Assembly (NCBI GenBank): GCA_013375355.1
Contig: JABXJV010000196.1
Coordinates: forward strand, 1 to 25,780
DNA: 25,780 bases
Origin: Candidatus Helarchaeota archaeon
Lineage (GTDB): Archaea; Asgardarchaeota; Lokiarchaeia; Helarchaeales; JABXJV01
Reading direction: 5' to 3'
Within the stretch, counting starts at the first letter, position 1, and every line of letters starts with the position of its first letter. Positions 1 through 6,241 of the stretch are shown here, in pieces. Both the position numbers and the translations under genes were made by a program. The notes under the pieces are model-generated. The model made no database searches. It had not been told where the DNA came from and saw only the letters and a list, made by a program, of their open reading frames with translations.

Positions 1-632
1 AATAATAATGGAATATCAAAATCTTCTAAGCACTGGACTCTATTTCGGACCAATCCATTCGTATAGGGTAAAATTTCAACAACTGCTTTAACTTTAGCAC
101 CCTCTAACGTAAGCCTACGTGCCATAATTAGGCCTATGTCTCCAGATCCTAGGATAACAATTTCTTTTCCTGGCATATAACCTTCAATATTAACAAAACG
201 TTGAGCTAATCCTGCTGTGTAAATACCAGATGGACGGTAGCCAGGGATACGAATTGCTCCTCGAGTTCTTTCACGACACCCCATGGCTAGAATAATTGCC
301 TTTGGGATTATTTTAAGAACTCCTTCATCTTTATTAAGAGCAATTAAATGCTTATCTTTTGTAATATCAATAACCATAGTGTTTAACTTTACTGGAATAT
401 CCATTTCATGGACCTGATTGATATATCGTTGAGCATACTCTGGTCCCGTCAATTCTTCTTTAAATACATGTAATCCAAATCCATTATGAATGCATTGGGG
501 TAAAATTCCTCCTAATTCAAAGTCTCTCTCAATAATCAAAGGGTTTATTCCTGCTTCTTTAGCTGTAACTGCAGCAGCCAACCCTGCGGGACCCCCACCT
601 ATAATTGCGAGGTCGACATTAATTTCTTTCAT
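1..632 (-). CDS. NAD(P)/FAD-dependent oxidoreductase of the glp operon, 3' part cut by the window edge
   Basis: The visible 210 residues begin MKEINVDLAIIGGGPAGLAA, an FAD-binding Rossmann motif. A second dinucleotide motif (GSGDIGLIMARRL) follows near residue 160, as in two-dinucleotide-domain flavoproteins. The segment GILPQCIHNGFG near residue 50 is typical of the oxidoreductase encoded next to GlpA-type glycerol-3-phosphate dehydrogenases in anaerobes. The ATG overlaps the TGA of the upstream flavoprotein gene as ATGA, so the two are almost certainly translated together. The likely role is passing electrons from the GlpA-like partner to NAD(P) or another carrier; this is inferred from context. 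The C-terminus lies outside the window. Confidence 0.8.
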   Translation of the reverse strand, partial: MKEINVDLAIIGGGPAGLAAAVTAKEAGINPLIIERDFELGGILPQCIHNGFGLHVFKEELTGPEYAQRYINQVHEMDIPVKLNTMVIDITKDKHLIALNKDEGVLKIIPKAIILAMGCRERTRGAIRIPGYRPSGIYTAGLAQRFVNIEGYMPGKEIVILGSGDIGLIMARRLTLEGAKVKAVVEILPYTNGLVRNRVQCLEDFDIPLL

Positions 633-2083
633 TTATTTTCCTCCCATACAGATTTAAACTTAGTTTTGCTTACAAATAATTCTGAACCCGGTCCCATCTT
701 TGAAACTTTTTCAATAGGAATATCCAATTCATCGGAGAGTATTTTCACAGTTCGAGCAGTACAAAAACCTGCTTGACATCTCCCCATACCAGCTCGGGTT
801 CTAAATTTTATCCCATCTAGATCTGTAGCACCAACTGGTCTTTTTATTGCGTCTATTACTTCGGCTTCGGAAACATGCTCACACCTACAAACAATATTAC
901 CATAATTTGGATCTTTTTTAATGAATTCATGCCTTTTTTCATTTGGCAAATTTGTAATTCTTATTGGTCGTTCTCTATAAGGATTAAAAGATTCTTTTTT
1001 TGACATTTCTAAGCCAGAATCTTTTAAAATATCAACTACATAATCAGCAATTCCTAAAGAAGCAGTTAATCCGGGAGATTGTATTCCCGCTACGTTTATA
1101 AAACCTTTTATTTTGGTTTCTTCAATAATAAAATCATTAGTATTAGATACTGCCCTTAAACCGGCAAAATTTGTAATGATTTTCCTTAAATTAATTTTAG
1201 GAAGTAGTTTTAAACCCCCCGCTATAACTTCTTTTAAACCTTCAGTAGTAGTAGAAGTATTTTCTTTATCATCCAATTCAATAGCATTGGGTCCAAAAAA
1301 TATATGTTTATGTAAAGTTGGAGCAGCTAAAATACCTTTACTTATTTTTGTAGGTAATGGAAAGAGGGGCCGATTGAGTTTAAGTGTTTCCTTGTCAAAT
1401 AGCACATATTCTCCTCTTCTTGGAGTAATTTTAAAATAATCCAACCCAACTATCTCAGAAATTTTATCTGCATATACTCCTGCTGCATTTATAATATAAT
1501 CAGTTTGAAAATTTCCTTTCTTTGTAATAACCGTTTTACTAGATTCTTTGACTTTGATATCATTTACTTCTGAATTGAATCTAAATTCTACCCCATTCAT
1601 ATTTGCATTTTCAGCCATTGCAATTGTTAGGCCATATGGGGAAACTATTCCACCTGTTGTTGCAAATAAAACTCCATTTGCTTCATCTGTTAGGTTTGGT
1701 TCCATTTCTTTAATCTTTTTTTTATTTAAAATTAGCTCCGTTTTTACTTTATTTTTTTCTCCACTTAACTGCAGCTCTTCTAGCTGTTTTATTCCTGAAT
1801 CTTTTGTTGAGACCACGAAAGTCCCACACCGTCTAAATTCTACATTAAGATCCTTACAAACCTGATCAAATAACGGGTTGCTAATTATATTAAATTTCGC
1901 CTTTAAAGTTCCAGGTTCTGCACCGTAACCTGAATGAACTATTCCTGAATTGCCTTTACTTGTCCCAGAACAAACATCAGATGACTTTTCTATTACTAAT
2001 GTATTTATAGAATATTTTGAAATATTTCTGGCTATAGAGCATCCTATGACTCCAGCACCTATTATTATAATGTCCCATTTCAA
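629..2083 (-). CDS. glpA: GlpA-like FAD-dependent glycerol-3-phosphate dehydrogenase with C-terminal BFD [2Fe-2S] domain
   Basis: This 484-residue protein has an N-terminal FAD-binding motif (GAGVIGCSIAR, from residue 9) and a DAO-type flavoprotein fold. It ends in a BFD-like [2Fe-2S] domain with cysteines 399, 401, 436 and 441 (CRCEHVSEAEV and GRCQAGFC). This architecture belongs to the anaerobic GlpA family, which oxidises sn-glycerol-3-phosphate to dihydroxyacetone phosphate. The ATGA-coupled oxidoreductase downstream and the glycerol kinase gene about 0.8 kb away on the other strand support the assignment. The start is TTG at 2083-2081, with a weak AGGT about 8 bases upstream; MKWDIIIIGAG places the FAD motif at the expected distance. 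2-hydroxyglutarate-oxidase-like specificity cannot be excluded from sequence alone. Confidence 0.85.
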   Translation of the reverse strand: MKWDIIIIGAGVIGCSIARNISKYSINTLVIEKSSDVCSGTSKGNSGIVHSGYGAEPGTLKAKFNIISNPLFDQVCKDLNVEFRRCGTFVVSTKDSGIKQLEELQLSGEKNKVKTELILNKKKIKEMEPNLTDEANGVLFATTGGIVSPYGLTIAMAENANMNGVEFRFNSEVNDIKVKESSKTVITKKGNFQTDYIINAAGVYADKISEIVGLDYFKITPRRGEYVLFDKETLKLNRPLFPLPTKISKGILAAPTLHKHIFFGPNAIELDDKENTSTTTEGLKEVIAGGLKLLPKINLRKIITNFAGLRAVSNTNDFIIEETKIKGFINVAGIQSPGLTASLGIADYVVDILKDSGLEMSKKESFNPYRERPIRITNLPNEKRHEFIKKDPNYGNIVCRCEHVSEAEVIDAIKRPVGATDLDGIKFRTRAGMGRCQAGFCTARTVKILSDELDIPIEKVSKMGPGSELFVSKTKFKSVWEENK

Positions 2084-2268
2084 ATTGATTACCTATTATT
2101 TAAATAACATCATTAAAATAAAATAAAAATCAGTAGTAGATCATTTTATTTATTTGTAGTAGTATTTATCATACAGATAAAAAAAATTCTTTAAAAAATG
2201 GATAATTTCTGGTGAAGATTAGAAATAAGAAAGAAAGAAAAATAAGAAAGAAGAAGTTGATTCGAAGT

Positions 2269-2664
2269 ATGCAATTCCAAGTAACGAATTTAGCGGGTGA
2301 AGCTATTTCCGAAATGTCTTCTGATATGATTACAAAGAGTGTAACAGAACAACCAGTGGTTACAATCTATTTTAAAGGCACAACATCTTCCATATGAGGT
2401 ACTGGAGGTTCAGAAACAATTCCAGCATATCTTAAATTAACGGTTGATGTCGTGGCACTAGAAAATCTTGAAAAAGAAGATGAAAAATTCACACATCAAG
2501 GTGATTACAAAGACGTGCCAATTTTTACTCAGGATTTGGCCATGAATTATCTTACTGATCCTACAGTAATTGATGCCAAAAGATGGTTCCACATGAGCGA
2601 ATTTTTCATTACAAACGCACCGGTCTTAATCGAAAATACATTCTGGAAAGTAGAAGAATGTTAG
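2269..2664 (+). CDS. Candidate HesB/IscA-like selenoprotein with one in-frame UGA (Sec43)
   Basis: One reading frame runs from 2269 to TAG at 2662-2664, interrupted only by TGA at 2395-2397. Protein-like sequence lies on both sides in the same frame: MQFQVTNLAGEAISEM before it, and GTGGSETIPAYLKLTVD through FWKVEEC after it. The order (VTxxA start, helix, VVTIYFKG strand, [U]GTGG loop, LKLTVD strand, F...KDVPIFTQDLAMNYL...VIDA, SEFFITN) resembles the HesB/IscA fold, where the loop after the first strand carries the first conserved Cys. UGA sits where a Cys would be, and the last residue is Cys. HesB-like proteins are among the known archaeal selenoprotein families. ATG 2269 matches the usual domain start; GTG 2212 in frame would add a Lys/Arg-rich leader. 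The SECIS-like element follows immediately. Alternative: a pseudogene with one nonsense mutation. Family match is by eye. Confidence 0.55.
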
Positions 2665-2665
2665 A

Positions 2666-2737
2666 AAGGTCGATGGATGAAATTTTTTTGTAAATTTTAG
2701 AAAAAAATGGACACGGTTTATGCAAACCGGCGACCTT
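2666..2737 (+). promoter_or_regulatory. SECIS-like RNA element in the 3' UTR of the UGA-containing gene
   Basis: It begins 2 bases after the stop codon. AUGA at 2677-2680 and GGAC at 2709-2712 can form the quartet U2678.C2712, G2679.A2711, A2680.G2710, A2681.G2709, which is the UGAN/NGAN kink-turn core of eukaryotic SECIS elements. An 8-bp helix stacks on it (A2682-U2689 with A2701-U2708), capped by an 11-base loop whose AAA begins 11 bases after the core, as in form I SECIS. Outer arms AAGGTCG (2666-2672) and CGACCTT (2731-2737) pair perfectly. A separate hairpin, CGGTTT-ATGC-AAACCG (2714-2729), lies inside the outer helix, so helix I is not canonical. Lokiarchaeal selenoprotein genes are reported to carry eukaryote-like SECIS elements. 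Confidence 0.5.
2714..2729 (+). terminator. Perfect 6-bp hairpin, possible terminator or third arm of the SECIS-like element
   Basis: CGGTTT and AAACCG pair around an ATGC loop. T-rich sequence follows at 2738-2752. It could end the transcript of the small gene or be an arm of the structure around it; sequence alone does not decide. Confidence 0.4.
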
Positions 2738-2842
2738 AACTTACTTTTATTTCAATTAAAACTCAATTTTTAGATTCTTTTCAACTTATACTTAACTTTA
2801 ATAAAATCAGTGCTATAGAATATTTGTAATTTATTTTGCTAA

Positions 2843-2865
2843 AATTAGAGTTCGTAAATCTAATT
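2843..2865 (+). promoter_or_regulatory. Inverted repeat upstream of glpK
   Basis: AATTAGA and TCTAATT form a perfect 7-bp inverted repeat with a 9-base spacer, 30 bases before the glpK start. It could be an operator or a leader hairpin. Chance occurrence is possible in DNA this AT-rich. Confidence 0.3.
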
Positions 2866-2894
2866 CCAATTTAAAAAAAGAGGAACAACCAAAA

Positions 2895-4430
2895 ATGGCC
2901 CAAGATTTAGTATGTGTTATTGATGCTGGCACAACTGGTTTAAGAACAATGATCTTTGATTTTGATGGAAACGAAATTGATAGAGCCTATCAAGAATATA
3001 AAAGTTATTTTCCAAAACCTGCTTGGGTGGAACAGGATGCAAATGATTGGTGGCAAGCAGTTTGTAATACATCTAATCAAGTTCTTAAAAGAATCAAGGC
3101 ATCCGATATTGTTGGAATAAGTGTTACAAATCAAAGAGAAACTATCGTTCCAGTAGATGAGACAGGAAGTCCATTAAGAAAAGCGTTAGTTTGGCAAGAT
3201 CGTCGGACTATACCAGAATGTAACTTTATTAAGGATGAAGTTGGGGAGGATGAAATTTATAGGATAACGGGGTTAACAATTGATCCGTATTTTTCATCAT
3301 CCAAGATAATTCATATAAAAAATCAACAACCAGATATTTTTTCAAAGACTTACAAATTCCTCCTTGTCCATGATTATATAGAAATGAAACTTAGCGAGAA
3401 ATTTATTACTGATTGGTCAAATGCCTCTAGGACTATGTTATTTGATATTGAAAAACACGAATGGAGCAAAAATATTTGTAATAAATTGGAGATTCCAATC
3501 GAAAAGATGCCTCAAACTTATCCTTCTGGAGAAATCATCGGTGAAATTACGAAAAATGCAGCAAAACAAACGGGATTTATAGAAGGAACTCCAATAATAA
3601 GCGGTGGTGGAGATCAACAATTAGGTGCATTGGGTTTAGGTGTTATTAAATCAGGACAAGTATCTTGTACAACTGGGACAGGGACATTTATATTAGCCTT
3701 TTTAGATAAACCACTGCGTGATCCTCAAAAAAGGGTCCTTTGTAGCTGCCATTCAATACCCAAAACATGGGTTATGGAAGCCAGTATATTCACCACAGGC
3801 TCGGTTTATCGATGGTTTCGTGATCAATTTAGTCAATATGAAAAAGGACTTGCTAAAAAGGAAGGTAAAGATCCTTATGACTTGTTAAATGAAGAAGCTG
3901 CAAAATCCCCTTTGGGTTCAAATGGTATTATTATAATACCTCATTTTGCTGGAGCTGGAGCTCCACATTGGTATCCATATAGCCGAGGTATTATTGCAGG
4001 TCTTGCGCTAGGGCATTCTAGAAATGATCTTATTAGGGCCATTATGGAAAGTATATGCTATGAAATTAGAAAAAATATTGATGTTATGCGGCAATTAAAA
4101 ATTCAAGCAAGTGAGATCCGAATTACTGGAGGTATGACTAGGAGTAGTGTGTTTAATGAAATACAAACAGATATTTATGGAATTCCTGTCCTACATAGCA
4201 AGACTGAAGAAGCAACCGCGCTTGGAGCCGCAATGTTAGTATTAAAGGGGACTAAAATATATAAGAGCTATGATGAAATTGCAAAAGAAGTAGTTAAAAT
4301 TAGTGAAACTAAAAAACCAAATAATACAAATCATAAAAAATATTCAAAAATCTTTGATTTGTCTAAAAAAATTTACGATATATTCCAAAAAAATAATCTA
4401 TACAATGATTTTTATGAAATGGGAGAATAA
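2895..4430 (+). CDS. glpK: Glycerol kinase
   Basis: This 511-residue FGGY-family kinase converts glycerol and ATP to sn-glycerol-3-phosphate. The phosphate-binding loop is DAGTTGLR (residues 10-17). The residues that bind glycerol in E. coli GlpK are all present at matching places: R81 and E82 (NQRET), Y132 (DPYFS), and D240-Q241 (GGGDQQ), with the aspartate as catalytic base. The segment NASRTMLFDI and the C-terminal GGMTRS and EATALGAA motifs are also typical. Length is normal for the family. A GAGG lies about 10 bases before the ATG. Its product is the substrate of the divergently encoded GlpA-like enzyme, so the two loci form a glycerol-use module. The gene is followed after about 17 bases by a GTPase gene, probably cotranscribed. 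Confidence 0.93.
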   Translation: MAQDLVCVIDAGTTGLRTMIFDFDGNEIDRAYQEYKSYFPKPAWVEQDANDWWQAVCNTSNQVLKRIKASDIVGISVTNQRETIVPVDETGSPLRKALVWQDRRTIPECNFIKDEVGEDEIYRITGLTIDPYFSSSKIIHIKNQQPDIFSKTYKFLLVHDYIEMKLSEKFITDWSNASRTMLFDIEKHEWSKNICNKLEIPIEKMPQTYPSGEIIGEITKNAAKQTGFIEGTPIISGGGDQQLGALGLGVIKSGQVSCTTGTGTFILAFLDKPLRDPQKRVLCSCHSIPKTWVMEASIFTTGSVYRWFRDQFSQYEKGLAKKEGKDPYDLLNEEAAKSPLGSNGIIIIPHFAGAGAPHWYPYSRGIIAGLALGHSRNDLIRAIMESICYEIRKNIDVMRQLKIQASEIRITGGMTRSSVFNEIQTDIYGIPVLHSKTEEATALGAAMLVLKGTKIYKSYDEIAKEVVKISETKKPNNTNHKKYSKIFDLSKKIYDIFQKNNLYNDFYEMGE

Positions 4431-4450
4431 TTCTATTATATTTTAACGTG

Positions 4451-5407
4451 ATGCCTATGAGCCAAAAAATGTTTAAAATTATATATTTAGGTCTTGATAA
4501 TGCAGGGAAAACTTCATTTCTACTTTCTCTAGAAAATAAATACAGTGAATTATATTCTTTAAAACCAACTAAAGGACTTTATAAATTTGAACAAAATATT
4601 CTTGGCTTTTCCATACATCTTTTTGATTTTGGAGGACAGAAAATATATAGGGATGAATTTTTTAAAAAGCCAGAAAATTATTTGAGCACTGATTTGCTAT
4701 TCTATCTTATCGACATTCAAGATAGAAGAAGATTTGCGGAAAATGGCGAATTTTTTGAAAAACTACTTAAAGAATTTGAAAAGAATGATGTTAAGCCTAA
4801 AATAATTATATGTTTACATAAATGCGATCCCGACCTTCTAGCTGATCCAGATTCATATATCCATGGAACTATTCAAATCGCAGAAAGATTATTTAAATCT
4901 AAGGCCAATGGACGAGAATTGGATTTTTTTCAAACATCTGTATTTGATTATTCTAGTTTAACTAGAGCATTTTCTGCAGGACTATTAAAAATTTTTAAAG
5001 ACTTTAAAAAAGTAATGGAAACAATTTTTACTGATTTTATATCCAAAACCAAAGCTAATGGTGTATGTCTCCTTAATGAAAACGCCCTTATATTGGCAGA
5101 TCTATATGATGAAACGAAAGAAACTCGTGATATTATTGAAATAATTGGTGCAAATATGGCCCAAATGTCTCAAAGACTTATACAATATGATTATGGGCAT
5201 CCAGATTCGATTGAAATAAAAATGAGGGGCTGGTCTTTTTTTAAAACCTTCGAGCTTGGGGAAAAAGAAATAAAAGCAGGGGCCAAGAAGAGATTTTATC
5301 TAATAATTTATTCGAAAAACCCTGATAATTTTGAAAAAATTAATGAATTATTACCAAATTTTACTCTCACAGTTTCAAACACTTTGAAAAATTTTCTAAA
5401 GGATTGA
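4451..5407 (+). CDS. Arf/Rag-like small GTPase with roadblock-like C-terminal domain
   Basis: Residues 1-185 are a small GTPase of Arf/Rag type: G1 GLDNAGKT, a threonine in PTKGLY for G2, G3 DFGGQ, G4 HKCD (in place of N/TKxD) and a possible G5 at TSVFD. GLDNAGKT and DxGGQ are Arf-family hallmarks. The remaining ~130 residues look like a roadblock/longin fold: helix, VCLLNENALILADLYD strands, a long middle helix, RFYLIIYSK strand, and a final helix. A GTPase followed by a roadblock domain is the layout of eukaryotic Rag/Gtr proteins, which signal at membranes. Three Met codons (4451, 4457, 4469) and GTG 4448 are possible starts; no clear ribosome-binding site decides. It lies 1 base before the cupin gene. 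The roadblock call is by pattern and needs structure comparison. Confidence 0.75.
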   Translation: MPMSQKMFKIIYLGLDNAGKTSFLLSLENKYSELYSLKPTKGLYKFEQNILGFSIHLFDFGGQKIYRDEFFKKPENYLSTDLLFYLIDIQDRRRFAENGEFFEKLLKEFEKNDVKPKIIICLHKCDPDLLADPDSYIHGTIQIAERLFKSKANGRELDFFQTSVFDYSSLTRAFSAGLLKIFKDFKKVMETIFTDFISKTKANGVCLLNENALILADLYDETKETRDIIEIIGANMAQMSQRLIQYDYGHPDSIEIKMRGWSFFKTFELGEKEIKAGAKKRFYLIIYSKNPDNFEKINELLPNFTLTVSNTLKNFLKD

Positions 5408-5408
5408 T

Positions 5409-5741
5409 ATGACAGATATGAAAATAATTAATTTTAATAATGTGGAACCTATTGAAATGGTTCCTGGAATATTTCGCCACACTCTCATTTTTACTAATAA
5501 TGTTATGATGGTATATTTTGATTTAAAAAAGGATGCCGAGCTCCCAATGCACTCCCATCCACATACTCAAATGGGTTATATAGTCAAAGGAAAGCTTGAA
5601 TTTCATATCTATGACAAGAAATATATTTTAAAATCAGGGGATAGTTATTTAGCTCCATCAAATATTGAGCATGGCGCAAGAGTTATTGAAGATTGTATAG
5701 TAATTGATGTATTCAATCCTGCGAGAGATGATTATAAATAA
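5409..5741 (+). CDS. Small cupin-domain protein (KdgF-like)
   Basis: This 110-residue single-domain cupin has the metal-binding motif HSHPHTQMGYIVKGKLEF in the first half and GDSYLAPSNIEHGA, with the last ligand His, in the second. Length and motifs resemble KdgF-like cupins, which open the ring of uronate derivatives, but this group is broad and the substrate is not predictable. The ATG starts 1 base after the stop of the GTPase gene, so it is probably the last gene of the glpK transcript. There is no signal peptide, so it should be cytosolic. Confidence 0.8.
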   Translation: MTDMKIINFNNVEPIEMVPGIFRHTLIFTNNVMMVYFDLKKDAELPMHSHPHTQMGYIVKGKLEFHIYDKKYILKSGDSYLAPSNIEHGARVIEDCIVIDVFNPARDDYK

Positions 5742-5766
5742 TATTATTAGGTGCAACTATAAATGA

Positions 5767-5883
5767 AATATCGGGTGGCCTCTTTGGTTATTTCTTTGGT
5801 GGATTTTTCTTGTTCCAATCGTTCTTAAAGAATTTTTTGATAGAATTGAATATTATTTAGGCACAAAAGATTCTAATAATTAA
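5767..5883 (+). pseudogene. Possible remnant of a small membrane protein, no start codon
   Basis: An open frame between TGA 5764 and TAA 5881 reads NIGWPLWLFLWWIFLVP followed by IVLKEFFDRIEYYLGTKDSNN: one Trp-rich hydrophobic helix and an amphipathic charged tail. This is protein-like and unusual for random AT-rich DNA. No ATG, GTG or TTG occurs in frame ahead of the hydrophobic part. An ATG at 5763 in another frame would need a frameshift to join it. It could be a decayed gene, a sequencing frameshift, or chance. Confidence 0.25.
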
Positions 5884-5938
5884 TAAAATTCCATATTTTA
5901 ACTGTATATATTAAAAATATGATTCTATTTATGATGAA

Positions 5939-5950
5939 AATTTATATATA
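5939..5950 (+). promoter_or_regulatory. TATA-like element
   Basis: AATTTATATATA lies about 37 bases before the TTG start of the small winged-helix-like gene, a suitable distance for an archaeal promoter with a short leader. Confidence 0.4.
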
Positions 5951-5986
5951 CTACTTTTTTTATTCTAACTAAAGAGCTGAAAAAAA

Positions 5987-6184
5987 TTGTGGACTAAAGT
6001 TAAGGATAGTCTCAAAGGAACTTTTTCACTATACCAATTTATGGAACTTATGGGTTTAGACAGAACAGAATCTAAAGATAAGAGAGAAGCGAGAAATATT
6101 TTAAATCAACTTTATAAATCAAGAAAAATTTATCGATTATCAAAGAATGTTTATAAAAAGAGGGAAATTTTAAGTTCCAATTAA
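5987..6184 (+). CDS. Small basic protein, possible winged helix-turn-helix
   Basis: This 65-residue basic protein starts at TTG. Its order, helix (FSLYQFMELMGL), helix (SKDKREARNILNQLYKSRKI) and a short basic hairpin (YRLSKNVYKKREI), fits a minimal winged-helix fold. No specific family is recognised. It lies 57 bases before tmcA on the same strand and could be cotranscribed with it. A TATA-like element upstream supports transcription. The function is unknown. Confidence 0.5.
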   Translation: MWTKVKDSLKGTFSLYQFMELMGLDRTESKDKREARNILNQLYKSRKIYRLSKNVYKKREILSSN

Positions 6185-6241
6185 AAAATTATTTAAGAAA
6201 AATCTATTAATAAAATCACAATAAGGGGATTATTTTTTTCT

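Noticed and set aside
2212..2268. Lys/Arg-rich N-terminal extension from GTG 2212
   Set aside because: No ribosome-binding site, purine-rich low-complexity DNA, and HesB-like domains normally start near the ATG at 2269.
2392..2400. UGA as a simple nonsense mutation creating a pseudogene
   Set aside because: Not excluded, but less likely: no other stop or frameshift has accumulated, the UGA lies at the expected Cys site, and a SECIS-like structure follows the gene.
5931..5980. Possible C/D box RNA (ATGATGA ... CTGA)
   Set aside because: The central D' and C' boxes are missing and the region overlaps a TATA-like element, so chance match is more likely.
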